From Vombatus ursinus (taxonomy: Eukaryota; Chordata; Mammalia; Diprotodontia; Vombatidae), in contig NW_020954615.1 in the NCBI RefSeq assembly GCF_900497805.2, forward strand, positions 9,872,634 to 9,936,633: a DNA stretch of 64,000 bases, read 5' to 3'. How positions within the stretch are numbered: position 1 is the first letter of the stretch; every line of letters begins with the position of its first letter. Below the pieces are notes generated by a model. That model saw only the letters and a list, made by a program, of their open reading frames with translations, had not been told where the DNA came from and did not search any database. A program made the translations under genes and the position numbers. Below, one piece after another: positions 1 to 10,939 of this stretch.

Positions 1-84
1 GCCAGGAATATGTCACTAGGTGACCAAGTGCCTGCACTATGGACTTATAGACAGAAATAATAAAAATAATAACAATAACAACTA

Positions 85-310
85 GCATTGATATAATATC
101 TAGTACCAGATCCTATTTTAGTACTTTAAAAACATTATCTCCTTTGACCCTCACAACATCCCTGGGAGGTAGATGCTATTATTATCTTTATTTTACAAAA
201 GAGAAAATTGAGACATAGAGACATTATGTGACTTTTCCAGGGTCACACAACTAGTAAGTGTTTGAGACCAGATTTGAAATTGTTTTCCTGACTCTAGGCC
301 TTGAATTTCT
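85..310 (-). mobile_element. MIR SINE (CORE-SINE), old
   Basis: Reads as the reverse complement of MIR: a TTTACAAAAGAGAAAATTGAG block, then a GGTCACACAACTAGTAAGTG block, then a TTTGAAATTG/CCTGACTC block in the expected order. It is well diverged, so an old copy. Confidence 0.8.
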
Positions 311-339
311 GCCTCCACACATTTACAGTGTGACTTACT

Positions 340-425
340 GAAGGTTCTTCCATTTTTCTCCTCCATAAAATGGGGATAATAATAATAATCATTGAGAGAA
401 TCAAATGAAACAAAATATGTGAATT
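340..425 (+). mobile_element. MIR 3' fragment
   Basis: Contains the MIR core end (CCTCCATAAAATGGGGATAAT) followed by an ATAATAATAAT run and the AATCAAATGAAACAAAATATG tail region. Fragment only. Confidence 0.55.
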
Positions 426-589
426 ATTTTGCCATACTCTAATTCTAATCTTCAGTCTCTCCTTATTTATTGGCTGCTACCTTGCTAACTGCAAGCAGGC
501 AAAACCTCAGCCCCAATCCCTACAAAAACAATCAAAACAAAGCAAACATACAAAAATCAATTGATCCAATGATCCCTTTCTCTTTTCCC

Positions 590-1885
590 TTTTGAGGCTA
601 AACTCTTTGAGAAAGTCATCTACTATGAAAGCCTCCACTGCAAGCTGGTTAACAATCCCATCATTCAACTGATACTGTTTCTCAACAGTTATGAAAAAAA
701 TCTCTTAAGTACTACATCTAACAACATTTTCTCAATCATCATTCTGCTTGATCTCTCTGCTGACTTTGACACTATTGATTATTCTCTTCCTGCACATCTT
801 GTCCTCTGGATTTAACATGACACTATTTTCTTCTGGTTCTCCTCCTGCCTGTCTCCCCATTTCTATTCAGTCCTCTTTCTGAGCTCATTATGCAGGTCTT
901 ACTCTTCAACTGTACATTTTCCCCAAATAGCTGTAATAGATTTACTTCTCATTTTCCTCTCCAATAACTTCCTGGGTGAACTCATCATTCCTCATGAATT
1001 CAATACTTATTTCTGTTCAGATGATATTTATTTCCATTACTTATTTATATTATTTCTATTTATCCATTATTTATTTATTATTCATATATAATATATGTGT
1101 ATGAATATATGCTTATATACTCATACATGTACACCTGTATACACATATGATTATACACACATATGTATAGGTACATACGTGTGTGTGTATGTGTGTGTGT
1201 GTGTGTATACACATCCACACTTCTCTCTTGATCTCCAGTCTCACACCTTTAACTGCCTGGGTGTCTTGAACTGATGTCTGGCACACTTCTTGAGTTCTCG
1301 TTATCTTTTCCCCCAAAGTCTCTCCTCTTTCAAACTTCTCTATTGAAGCCAAGATCATCACTGTTCTCCTGTTCTCCCAGACTCTGAACCTAGGTGTTAT
1401 CCTCAATTCCTCACTCACGCTGACCCATCGACATCTAAGTTTTCCCTTTTTTTTGCTCTCTCTACCTTCACAGAGCCTCACTGATACCCTTTTCTCTGCA
1501 CTCACACACCATCCCCCAGTGCAAGCCCTCAACAACTCCTGCCTTAGCAAGTGTAATAACCTTTTGCTTGGCCTTTGCCTCAGACTTCTCCCTACTGTGA
1601 TCCATCCTCCACTCTGCTTCCAAAGTGATATTCCTGAAGCACTGAGTCAGACCATACCAACTAATATCTTCAGTAGGAAATGCAAAACCCTTTGTCTGGC
1701 TTTTAAAGACCTTGACCACCTGACTGCTCTGCAACCTGTCTGTTTTCATGTACTTTACCCTCCATGATCCAAGAACAATGGGCTCATTTCTCTCCCTCAC
1801 CCAGGATGCTCTATTTACCACCTCCTTGCATTTTCACTTTTTCTCCCCAATGCCTATGATAGGCTCCCTTTTCACCTCAGCCTCC
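590..1885 (+). mobile_element. L2 LINE, ORF2 3' part
   Basis: Recognisable L2 reverse-transcriptase-region sequence in order: AAACTCTTTGAGAAAGTCATCTAC, CTTGATCTCTCTGCTGACTTTGACACT (translates to LDLSADFDT, the RT catalytic-neighbour motif LDLSAAFDT of L2), then the distal ORF2 part. The frame at 1453-1767 gives QALNN..L..CNNLLLGL and LCLAFKDLDHLT, matching the usual L2 VQALITSRLDYCNSLL and LAFKTFHNLT. Coding capacity is lost. A microsatellite interrupts it near 1060-1212 and two SINEs split off its 3' end, which resumes at 2217. Confidence 0.8.
1060..1212. repeat. AT/GT-rich microsatellite
   Basis: Degenerate TATT/TATA run passing into a (GT)n block at 1181-1206, lying inside the L2. Confidence 0.85.
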
Positions 1886-1894
1886 TGCCTCTCC

Positions 1895-2092
1895 TATTAT
1901 ATTTTTTAGTCATTTCAGTTTCTTGGCAAGAATACTAGAGTGATTTGACATTTCCTTCTTTAGTGAAAGAGGGAAAACAGAGATTAAGTGACTTGCCCAG
2001 GGCTATACAGCTATGAATATCTGAGGCTGGATTTGAACTCAGGTCTTAATGACTCCAGGCCTTGTGCTCTATCCACTTAGCCACCTAGCCAC
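1895..2092 (-). mobile_element. Marsupial CORE-SINE, RTE-tailed
   Basis: Reverse complement of the common SINE: CTTGGCAAGAATACTAGAGTG (RTE-like tail), AAGTGACTTGCCCAGGGC, GGATTTGAACTCAGG, then the head as GCTCTATCCACTTAGCCACCTAG. Inserted in the 3' part of the flanking L2. Confidence 0.85.
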
Positions 2093-2095
2093 CTC

Positions 2096-2216
2096 CTAGG
2101 CAAACAGGGTTAAGTGACTTGTCCAAGGTCACATAGCTAGTAAATGTCTGAGGCTGGATTTGAACTTCCTGATTCTAAGTCAGCACTCTATCCACTGAGC
2201 CACCTAGCTGTCTACC
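2096..2216 (-). mobile_element. Marsupial CORE-SINE, truncated
   Basis: A second head half directly next to the first, same orientation: AAACAGGGTTAAGTGACTTG, GGATTTGAACTTCC, then ATCCACTGAGCCACCTAGCTG. It lacks the tail, as if one copy inserted into or beside the other. Confidence 0.8.
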
Positions 2217-2490
2217 TTCCCTAGCTCCCATTGAATCTCCACTCAAATTCTCCCTTCTCAAGATGCCCACTTTTCTCCCACTGTTATTCCTTTGTCTCTG
2301 AGATCATCTTCTGATTATATCAAAGACATCTTGTTTGTATGTTATGTCACTATCTGTCCTATGAGAATAGAAGCTTCTTGTTGGCAGGAGCTGCGTGTCT
2401 ACATTTCTTTATGTTCCCAATGCTCATCAAAGTGATTTGTACAGAGTAAACACAAAATATCTGCCTCTTTACTGCTGACATAGTGTTAAA
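2217..2490 (+). mobile_element. L2 3' end, resumed
   Basis: Continues the L2 that starts near 590: AGAATAGAAGCTTCTTGTTGGCAGGAG corresponds to the L2 3' UTR consensus 'taagctccttgagggcaggg', followed by the remnant of the terminal 'cacatagtaggtgcttaataaatg' stretch. Confidence 0.65.
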
Positions 2491-2572
2491 GGAATGTTAG
2501 CCATTATTATTTCTCATAATAACAGTAACTGATGTACTTCCTCCCCATATAACAGGTCCCTGGGGAGGATAG

Positions 2573-2822
2573 GGGCATCTAGGTGGTGCCAGAGTGCTGG
2601 GCCTGGCATCAGGAAGACTCATCTTTCTGAGTTCAAATCTGGCTTCAGACACTTACTGGTTGTGTGAACCTGGACGAGTCACCTAACCCCGTTTGCCTCA
2701 GTTTCCTCATCTGTAAAATGAGCTGGAGAAGGAAATGGCAAAGCGCCTCAGTATCTTTGCCAAGAAAACTACAAAAAGAGTTATGAAGAGTCAGACATGA
2801 CTGCAAAGGACCTCACAACAAA
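2573..2822 (+). mobile_element. Marsupial CORE-SINE, RTE-tailed
   Basis: Full-length style copy: GGCATCTAGGTGGTGCCAGAG head, GAGTTCAAATCTGGC, CTCAGTTTCCTCATCTGTAAAATGAGCTGGAGAAGG, then the RTE-like tail TATGAAGAGTCAGACATGACTG and an ACAACAAA end. Confidence 0.9.
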
Positions 2823-2844
2823 GGGGAGGTTAGGAAGGGGCATT

Positions 2845-2940
2845 ATTAGCAGTCTGATCCTCATCACGTTACCTGGTATCTCTGTGGCTCACTTTTGTCT
2901 TCTATAAGATGAGGACATTAGCACTGGTAAACCCAAACTC
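2845..2940 (+). mobile_element. MIR fragment
   Basis: Weak match to the MIR core end (TTTGTCTTCTATAAGATGAGGAC). Confidence 0.35.
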
Positions 2941-3094
2941 ACGTGAGTCTTTTCAGGATACAATGAAAAGTTCTTTTTAAACCACATAATGCTAGAAGGA
3001 CAGCAGTTCTTACCATTATCACAGGTTGATGAATGTCCATAGCAGAGAATAAGAGCTAATAAATGAGTCACAGTTATGCTCACAGTTCTTTGGT

Positions 3095-3260
3095 TGAGAT
3101 CTGATTTTATCCCTCATATCTACTACTTCCTAATTTGTGACTTTGGGCTAAAACACTTCTCCTCTTTAAGATTCTGTTTCTTCACCTATAATATATTGGA
3201 ATAATGATCTTCACCTACCTAGTTCACAAATTTGTTGTCAGGAGCTAATGAAATAATGTA
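3095..3260 (+). mobile_element. MIR SINE
   Basis: TTGTGACTTTGGGCTAAAACACTTC, CTGTTTCTTCACCTATAATAT, then the 3' part TTGTTGTCAGGAGCTAATGAAATAATGTA follow MIR order. Confidence 0.6.
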
Positions 3261-3519
3261 TAGAAGGAGTATTGTCATTGCAAAATCCATATGGATGAGA
3301 TATTATCATCATTGTCTTCTTCATCATTAAAAGTGGTAATGACAGTAATAATATTTGTTAGTTTAATAGACTCTATAATTCCATTATAATTATAAGCATG
3401 TGAAAAAAATGACCAAGTTTCTAATGAGCCTAGGTATCTGCTAAAATTCAAAGTAGGCAAAAGAAAGACCAACTTGTAAAATTTGTCATTCACTAGTAGA
3501 AATGAGTGACTCTTCTAAA

Positions 3520-3690
3520 GACAATTTGGAATCCAATCCCATCCAACAAATATCTCTTAGGTCCTACTATGTGTAAAGTCTGTATTAAAAACTCTAGATA
3601 TAAAGTAAGAAAAAAAGATAAAGAAATAGTCCATGACCACAAGGGGCTTATATTTGAGTTTACATTCTTCTGTGTATTACAATAATGGCA
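3520..3690 (-). mobile_element. L2 3' end
   Basis: Reverse complement of the L2 3' end: CCTACTATGTGTAAAGTCTG, then the 'ggggcttatatt' block that corresponds to L2 'taagctcc'. Short and decayed. Confidence 0.5.
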
Positions 3691-3699
3691 GACAAGTAA

Positions 3700-4450
3700 T
3701 GATAGTCCTTAATTATTAAGTTTACTGATTTTTCTTCCTTGCTTTGGCATGAATTCTCCTTCAGTCTTTCGAATGTCCTTGCATATATTCCATATGAAAA
3801 CTTAAAAAATCTCTCTGAGTAGCATAACTAACTCAAACAATCAAATAAAAGGCCTGCAGAGTTAAGTGATTTGTCCTTGGAAACAGCAAGACACATGACT
3901 GAGCTTTAAGAGTTTGAATTCCCTAATGTCCATCCATGTTCTTGGTTACTTAGCAACCAACAGGGAGACTTCCAGAGCTCCATGTTTTCAACATTGATTT
4001 GTCCTTGACTTCAGGGGCTGGAAATATTGACAAAATTGCAAGTTGGGATCATCCGATCATAGAAGTGCACTAAAGTTGAAAGATGCCTACTTAAGAGTTG
4101 AACTTGGATAAGCCGTCTGGGCAGGCTGCAAAGACAAAGACCATTTTTATCATTGGACAAATATTTGGACAAAATTAAAATTAAAACACCATCTTAATGA
4201 GTTATGTATTTGGTTCACTGATGTTAAGTCAAGAATGTGACCTAGAAGAAAAAAAAGAAAAAAGAAAAAAGTTTGACCTTTAATTGAGAGGAGGAGAGGA
4301 GAAAATATAGGTGGGTTCACTCCACGTTTGCTAAGATAGGTTGCAAAATTGCATAATTTTGTCTTTTCATTAATCTTGCTGAAGAGGAGTGTTACTTGGG
4401 ATAATATCTTTGAGTCTGTCTGATACCATTTGCAAGATTTCATGGTAATC
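3700..4450. other. Mostly unassigned, AT-rich
   Basis: No gene. A faint reverse MIR lies at about 3845-3935 (GTTAAGTGATTTGTCC, AGTTTGAATTCC). The rest is AT-rich sequence with an A-rich run at 4243-4271 that I cannot assign. Confidence 0.5.
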
Positions 4451-4451
4451 A

Positions 4452-4580
4452 CTTAATAAATACTTGTTGACTGACACAGCTCTCAGTGAAATGATTATTT
4501 CAATTCAATTCAACAGACAAATATTAAACACTTACTGTGTTCAGATCAAGAGACAGCAAGGGATTGGGAATAAAGCACCA
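4452..4580. mobile_element. L2 tails, both orientations
   Basis: CTTAATAAATACTTGTTGACTG at 4452 is a plus-strand L2 3' terminus. Just after it, TATTAAACACTTACTGTGTTC is an L2 terminus on the minus strand. Confidence 0.5.
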
Positions 4581-4589
4581 ATATCTACA

Positions 4590-4790
4590 GAAAAGAAGAC
4601 CTATGTTCAAGACACTCCTTTTACATCTACTGCGTGGGTCACCCTTGCAAAGTCATTTACTCTTAGTGTAACTTAGGCAACTCTGAGACAATACGTTGCT
4701 GAGAAGGTGATACATAACCTATATGGGAAAGAGGTATTTTCTGGCCTGGGAGTCCCCTATTCTAGTGAAATCATAGGTTCAGTCCTCAAC
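4590..4790 (+). mobile_element. MIR/THER-like SINE variant
   Basis: MIR-type core (TTGCAAAGTCATTTACTCTTAG) followed by a non-MIR tail (GGCAACTCTGAGACAATACG, then GGGAGTCCCCTATTCTAGTGAAATCA). I recall this tail from marsupial repeats but cannot name the family securely. Confidence 0.45.
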
Positions 4791-4924
4791 ATTGTGTGCA
4801 GATGGCTGGATAATGTTCCATGGAATATAGAGTTACTTTGGGACACATGCCTTTAAGGAATTTATATATCTGGTGTAGCTTAGCAACCAAGTTCTAGGGC
4901 AAAAGTGTAGTGAATAACATTGCG

Positions 4925-5105
4925 GTAGAGGAGGAAAAGCAATGGATTTATAATCGCAACATAATACATTTAATCATGGCTCTGCCATTTACATTCTGGG
5001 CAAATCATTTTATCTCTTTGAGGCTCTTTTTCCTCATCTATCTAATGGGGGTGGGAGACTTAAAAGTTCTGTGTATCACTTCCAGAGCTAAATCCTATAA
5101 AATGA
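4925..5105 (+). mobile_element. MIR SINE
   Basis: TCTGCCATTTACATTCTGGGC, AAATCATTTTATCTCTTTGAGG, CTCATCTATCTAATGGGGG follow the MIR core on the plus strand. Confidence 0.65.
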
Positions 5106-5384
5106 AAATGGTTAGAAACTTTCTGATACTCAAGATTCCCTTCAAAGAATGGAAGTTCTCAATCCTCTCTTGATCTCCATGTCAGACAGGAGCACAGTAT
5201 TTTAACTTCTGGGAAAAATTTAAGGGAATATCCCTTCCCCTCCCTCTCCTTGGGATTAGATTAAATTCAATACAGGAACAATCATAGATATAAGCATGGG
5301 AGTAAAAGCTTCTTGAAGCTAATATCCATTTCTTATTGATTTTTGTCTGTCTTTCAATCTCTAATAGAGGGCTTTGAGAATAAG

Positions 5385-5672
5385 AACAATTTAATAGAAG
5401 GGAGGGAGGGAAAATGGAGTGAGAGAGGGAAGGAAAGAAGGACAAAAAAAGGAAGGAAGGAAAAAAGGAAGGAAGAGAGAGAGGGAAAGAAAGAAAGAAA
5501 AAGGGGAAAGGGAAGGAAGGAAAGGAAGAAAGGAAATAAGGAAGGAAGGGAAGAAGGTAAGGATATAAGAAGGTAAGGAAGGAAAGAAGGAAAAAGAAAG
5601 GCAGGAAGGAAGGAGGGAAAGATGGAAGAAGGGAAGGAAATTAGGAAGGAGAGAAGGAAAGGAGGGAGGAAA
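5385..5672. repeat. Polypurine (GGAA)n tract
   Basis: About 290 bp in which nearly every plus-strand base is A or G, built of GGAA/GAAA units. It creates a spurious Lys/Glu/Arg-rich reading frame. Confidence 0.95.
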
Positions 5673-5889
5673 ATTAAATTTATATTTAGTGCTTTTTAAC
5701 CTGTGTTTTCTTTGAACCTATGATCCTCCCAAGGTCTAGTTTGTATTTTATCTTACTGGGCCTGGCTCTGCGCTAGCAATCAGCTAATTTTTAGATTGAA
5801 AGAAACAATACAATCAACAGGAATAGATCATTAACAGTATAGTAACATTTCCAGTATATTTCCATACATATTTCCAATAGAGGAAATGT

Positions 5890-6090
5890 TTTTGATTAGG
5901 TGAAAGACCCTATGAGTCCTACCTTAGGCCTTAGTAGAAGCATGATCCTGGGCAAATGAACATATCTTTCCTTCAGTAGTTTCATCAACCAAATGGAGAT
6001 GATGATGATACTACTACTGTTATTATTGCCAAATACACAGTGTTGTTGTGATGCTCAAAATATTAAAGCTACTCATCATCATTAATCATC
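5890..6090 (+). mobile_element. MIR SINE
   Basis: CATGATCCTGGGCAAATGAAC, ATCAACCAAATGGAGATGATG and the tail GTTGTTGTGATGCTCAAAATATTAAAG follow MIR order. Confidence 0.55.
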
Positions 6091-6317
6091 CTTATTTTGT
6101 CCCAAGGAATCCAAAGTTTCAAAGAGTTCCATGATTTGGCCACTGTTGCTGAAGTTAGTTTCACAGCAGTTTTTTTTATTTGTAATCAAAATTTCTGTTA
6201 CTTCCAAGTACAGTATTCTATTCATGTACAAATGGAAAGAGAGTCCTAATTATACACACCTAAATAATCAAATGAAATCAAAGTACAGAGTATCAAGCAA
6301 TTCTCCATACTATGAGA

Positions 6318-6560
6318 GATTGTTGTTGTTTGGTCATGTTCAACCCTTTACTACCCCATGGGCCATATCTTGCCAACACCATCTGTGGGGTTTTCTTGGC
6401 GAATGATACACACCATTTGCCCTTTCCTTCCATAATGGATTAAGACGAACAGAGGTTAAGTGACTTGTGCAAAGTAATAAGTGTCTGAGGTCAGATTTGA
6501 ACTTAGGTCTTTCTCACTCCAAGCCTAGTGCTCTATCCTCTAAACCAACTTCCTGCCTAG
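6318..6560 (-). mobile_element. Marsupial CORE-SINE, RTE-tailed
   Basis: Begins with the reverse tail ATTGTTGTTGTTTGGTCATGTTC, then GGGGTTTTCTTGGCGAATGATAC, AGTGACTTGTGCAAAG, GATTTGAACTTAGG, CTCTATCCTC. The GTTGTTGTT start corresponds to the CAACAACAA tail of RTE-mobilised SINEs. Confidence 0.85.
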
Positions 6561-6661
6561 AAACGACATGACACCTGCACTCAGAAAGTTGCAAACAAGA
6601 AAAGAATATAAGACAAATAAACAAATAATTTTATCATAAGGCAAAATATTAAAAAAAGTCC

Positions 6662-6905
6662 TTAGATAGTGTAGTAGAAAGAACACTGGACTTGGATCCA
6701 GGGAGACATGGGTTGAAATGGTGACTTACATTATTTCCTGTGTAACCTTGTTTCTCAGTTTCCTCATCTGTATAATGGAATTAACAGAATGTACTTCACT
6801 GAACTGTTGATAAGATCAAATAAAATAATACATGTAAATTGTTTTCCCATTTACAAAGGTGCTTTATAAATGCCCAAGTGAGGGATTATCATCATCATTA
6901 TTATT
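6662..6905 (+). mobile_element. MIR SINE, near full length
   Basis: TAGTGTAGTAGAAAGAACACTGGA head, TTTCTCAGTTTCCTCATCTGTATAATGG core, then AATAATACATGTAAATTG and GTGCTTTATAAATGCC tail, ending in (ATC/ATT)n. Confidence 0.85.
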
Positions 6906-7500
6906 AAAGTGTAATGGAAGTTCAGATTGTGGATATGTTACAATTATGACTTCAAAAAATTAATACATTCCATGCATTGGAATTCTAGGATGGTCTTTGG
7001 TTGATGCAGGCTTGTAGCGAAGGAAACCTTGATATTTAATTTTATTTGGCATAACAGAAATTCTAATGGGACTGCTTTTAATCAGTGTGCTTGATTTTTT
7101 TTCGTGATGTTAATTGGAGTGTCTATTTGGGATATCCATTAAAGTCAACTTCCTTAATTTAATGGAAGATTTCCTTCTGAAGTTGTTATATTTCCCCCCT
7201 CTAAATTAACACAGTGGACATGTAATGGATGTGCTAAATAAATGATGCTATTAATGGGATAACTAAATAAAATAAACCGGGTCTTAATATTTTTCAGAGC
7301 ACCTATTTGCATTTCAACAAGTCAAGTTCTATGAAAAAATTAGTAAAAATAGCAAACTGTTTCAAGAGGCATAAATTTTCTTTTCTCTGTTTTTCCTCTC
7401 CTCCTCTGATACTAGGAGCTATTATTAAGGAAAGATGTTTTAAATGTACACGTCCCCTTTAAACATGGGTACAAAGGGCGTGATTTTAAGGAGCACAATG
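6906..7500. other. Repeat-free AT-rich island
   Basis: About 600 bp with no transposon or gene that I recognise. It is rich in TAAT/ATTA homeodomain-type cores (for example 7108-7112, 7153-7161, 7203-7211, 7251-7256). Composition resembles a conserved non-coding element, but conservation cannot be judged here. Confidence 0.35.
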
Positions 7501-7504
7501 TACC

Positions 7505-7735
7505 AAGGACAGCTATGCATAGTGGCTAGGGTGCTGGACATGGAATAGGGTGAGCCCTGAGTTCCAATCCTGCCTCAACCACTTTGTCTGTGAAACCCTG
7601 GGAAAGTCATTTAATCTCTCCTGCCCAAGTTTTCTTCTTCCATAAAATGAATATAACAACATACTGAATCCTTACCTTAAAGGGCTATCATAAGACTAAA
7701 ATGGGATCATGAATAGAAAGCACTTTGAATGAGTA
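7505..7735 (+). mobile_element. MIR SINE
   Basis: ATAGTGGCTAGGGTGCTGGAC head, CTGTGAAACCCTGGGAAAGTC, CTTCCATAAAATGAATATAAC, then GGGCTATCATAAGACTAAAATGGG and AAAGCACTTTGAATGA. Confidence 0.75.
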
Positions 7736-7847
7736 ATTGAGGGGAATTTTTTTTTTAATTAGTAATTGAATTCAGTAACATGTTACGGAAAATAGCAGTA
7801 AATGTAGTAATAACAATCTGATGATTTTTTGCTATTGATGTTATACA

Positions 7848-7894
7848 TACACACATACACACATATATATGCATATATGTATCTATCTATATCT

Positions 7895-7955
<61 letters not shown>

Positions 7956-7960
7956 CAGAT
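7848..7960. repeat. (GATA)n microsatellite
   Basis: ACACATA/TATC lead-in followed by about 15 uninterrupted GATA units (7897-7955). Confidence 0.97.
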
Positions 7961-7999
7961 ATAATTTCAATGGTAGGCATCCTTAGGATTGTAGAAGTC

Positions 8000-8165
8000 G
8001 AGTTAGATACTTCATGTTTAATCTCCTGGATTTGGAGATGAGGAAAGGGAGGCTTGAACAGTTTAAATATGTCAGTTAAGGTCCCACAAGTACTAAGTAT
8101 TAGAGTCAGGATTTGAACCTACATCTTCTGATGTCAGAGTCCATACTCCTTCTCCTATGTCGGGA
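8000..8165 (-). mobile_element. MIR/L3-like copy
   Basis: TTTGGAGATGAGGAAAGGGAGGC, AGGTCCCACAAGTACTAAGTA, GTCAGGATTTGAACCTACATC is the reverse order of the MIR/CORE block. Confidence 0.6.
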
Positions 8166-8224
8166 AGCTTCCTAATGGCCAAGGTTGAAATCTGTTTCCC
8201 AGATATGATGAAGCATGGAGGATA

Positions 8225-8475
8225 ACAGGCATCTAGATAGAGTAGTTTAGCGAAGGTTGAACTTTGTGTCGGGAGAATCCTAAGATATTTATTAGCTGTG
8301 TGACCCTGGACAAGTTGATTAACCTCTCTGAGATTCAGTTTCATCATCTGTAAAATGGGGATGATAATAAATAGCACCCCCCCCTTGAATTTTTGCAGGG
8401 ACCAAATGAGATAACACATGTAAAACACTTTGTAAACTTTAAAGCACTGTATAAATGCTGGCTATTATGATAAAG
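8225..8475 (+). mobile_element. MIR SINE
   Basis: TTAGCTGTGTGACCCTGGACAAG, CAGTTTCATCATCTGTAAAATGGGG, GACCAAATGAGATAACACATG, AAAGCACTGTATAAATGCTGG. One of the clearest MIRs in the window; a poly-C run has expanded inside it at 8377-8384. Confidence 0.9.
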
Positions 8476-8479
8476 ACAA

Positions 8480-8735
8480 TGTGTGTGTGTGTGTGTGTGT
8501 GTGTGCGTGCGAGAGAGAGGGAGAGAGTGTGTATGTGTGTATGCATGTGTGTGTGAGAGTGAATGTATGTGAGTGTATGTGTGTGAGTGTATATGAGAGT
8601 GAGAAAATGTGTATGTGTGTGTGTGAGTGTGTGTGTATGTATGTGTGTGAGTGAATTTATGTGAGTGAGTATGTTTGTGTGAGTGTATATGAGTGTGAGA
8701 GAATATGTGTGTGTGTGTGTTCATGTTTGTTTGTG
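8480..8735. repeat. (TG)n / TGAG-rich microsatellite
   Basis: (GT)n at 8480-8504 passing into a 230-bp degenerate array of GTGTGAGTG/GTATGTG units. Confidence 0.95.
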
Positions 8736-8989
8736 GAACACTGAACTACTGAGTCCTAGGTCCTATTATGCTCTCATCCCTTAGCAGGGCTGTGCTGGAA
8801 TCATCTCAAACTGGCTCTCAAAAGGTGATCATTAAATTTTCAGTGTCACCTAATACTATAAATCAGAACTTGATTTATTATTTTGTTGATTATTAGACTT
8901 AAGGAAGAGATTTTTAAATGTTGTTAATGAAAATCAAACTTAAAGTGTGTCATGTGTACTTTTTCTTTTTTGGGGGGGCTGGTTATTAG

Positions 8990-9110
8990 ACATTTACTAA
9001 CACACCCTTGACCTTATGTGACCTGGGCAAAGTTGTCCAACGTCTCTGAGCTTTAGTTTTCTATTCTGTATAATGGAGTTGTACTTTACCAATGTTGTGC
9101 AATTGAAATT
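8990..9110 (+). mobile_element. MIR fragment
   Basis: CTTATGTGACCTGGGCAAAG, CTCTGAGCTTTAGTTTTC, TGTATAATGGAGTTG is the MIR core. Confidence 0.55.
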
Positions 9111-9199
9111 AGATTATGGATCAGCAAAAATCTATAAAAATAAAAATTACAGTTCCTAAATTTTCCATTGCAACTGTCAAAATTATGCAGGCACATGGG

Positions 9200-9365
9200 A
9201 AAAAAGCATATTTATTTATTAAAGAATGTCTTTCTTTAAAGGTGAAAGGAATCTAAGGAATCTTTTTAGGCCAATCTCCTGATTCAGTAGAGGAAGAAAT
9301 TGGTACCAAGAAGTGACTTGACCTGCGCAAGTCCCCAAAAGTAGGATGAGGAAGACTCCTGCAAT
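9200..9365 (-). mobile_element. L3/MIR-type copy
   Basis: AATCTAAGGAATC, CCAATCTCCTGATTCAGTAGAGGAAG, AAGTGACTTGACCTGCGCAAG resembles the L3-plus-MIR composite seen repeatedly on this strand. Decayed. Confidence 0.45.
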
Positions 9366-9374
9366 GAAAGTGTG

Positions 9375-9700
9375 GTATATGGATATATATGTGTATAGAT
9401 ATGTGTATATATATAACATTATATTTGTTCATGTTATCAGTTTCATTTTCTCCAGTGAAAGCATATGCTATAGATACATAACATATTAACATTATATGTG
9501 TATAGCATATATCATGTTAAATTTTCTGCCATGAAAGTATGTGCTACATCCATACAAACATATGTAAATGTGTAAAGATATGTAAAGCTTTGAAATTCAT
9601 AAGTGCTTCTAATATATGTGCTCTCACTTGATTCTCCCCACACACGTATGAAGTTTGCAGACTGATGATGATGATGATGATGATGATAGCCATGGATATA
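9375..9700. repeat. AT-rich repeat, MIR fragment and (GAT)n
   Basis: TATATG-rich blocks (9375-9415, 9480-9515), a reverse MIR tail at about 9570-9660, and a perfect (GAT)n run at 9663-9687. Confidence 0.6.
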
Positions 9701-10935
9701 AAAATGTGTTTTTAAAATAGATTTGCATGTGCCAATGTAACTCTATATAAGCACCAAATATGCTGATGATGTCATCATTGTTATAATAACTGTTCTCATG
9801 TCCATCACTCATCTTGTGTCCTTAGGCAATTTTAGGATGTAGATTGAAGAGACATCAACTAGTTCCTTAGGTTTAATTTTCTTGTTGTCAAAATGTCTCC
9901 TTTCTGACAGCAATCAAACATGCAGCCTTTACCAGGGGTTTTTTTTTACCAAATTTAAAAAAAAATGAGCTTGTGTATTAAGCATCCTTTCCAATAATGG
10001 AGCTTTGTTTTTTTGTTTTTTTGTTTTTTTCCTTCGTCAAATACTAAAAGTTTGGTCTTGGAGTGTAGTGAAAGCTTTGCTGCTGAGCTGTTTTCAATTT
10101 TTCTTCCATTGCCACAAATGGCACATCGTGGACTGGTTCCTTTCTGGTTGAGACCCAACAATAAATGTCCTTTAAAATCTCTAGCCTGTTCACTTTTTGT
10201 GCCATCAGTTATAAGTTGGGAGTCATGGCAGATTTCCCCTGTTTAAGGGTTCTTGTCTCCAGGCCCAGGACTCTATCCATTATGCACACTGCCTTTCAAC
10301 CAAAAGATTACAGTAACTAAATCTTTAAAAAAAAGGTGTATTTCAATCTTTACACCTTTCATGAATACACACCGGTATGGGTACATCCTCCATTACTTGA
10401 TGACTTAGGAGATGGTATTTAAAAGCTGCTATAGACAACAATCTGTTAGATGAAAGGTGAAAGTGACCATAGGCATGGTTGGAATGAATCATGTTAGATG
10501 TCTACGGAGGAACCACGGTCATCACATATGCTGACAACCTGGCACCAAGCAGCAGGCCAAAGATGATATTTATTTTTAGTGACAGAATACTTGTTTTTCA
10601 GTTGTTATAGTTTTATGCCTTGAAATATTCATTGCTGCTCCATGGAGGGGATTGTGTGCAGGTATGAATATAACGGTGCTTGCCTACGCATAGAATGTTA
10701 TCCTCTCCACCTATGGCTATGGTAGCCATGACCTTTCACCCAATAAACTATCTGAGAGCTAAAAGTTCTTCTTATTGACCATATCAACATAGGTTAATTA
10801 ACCTTGTTCCTCAAGAGTTAGCTTTAAAAGCAATGGCCATGACAACAAAAATGTTATAGGTTTGAAAAAGTTAGGATCAGTGCTAATAAAAAACTGAAGT
10901 GCACCAATTTAAACATCTCCAGGGGACCAATAGTA
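9701..10935. other. Unassigned intergenic sequence
   Basis: No gene found. It contains a (GTTTTTTT)n run at 10006-10031 and a short SINE-like remnant near 10250-10290 (GGACTCTATCCATTATGC). The minus-strand frame 9955-10161 has a CxxC pair but no second half of a zinc finger and no family match that I recognise. Confidence 0.4.
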
Positions 10936-10939
10936 GTCG

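Noticed and set aside
7848-7960. GATA array as a possible CRISPR-like or regulatory array
   Set aside because: Units are a plain tetranucleotide with no spacers; an ordinary microsatellite.
9955-10161. Minus-strand frame with CAIC motif, possible zinc finger
   Set aside because: Only one Cys pair, no spaced His/Cys partner, and low-complexity Lys/Asn C-terminus.
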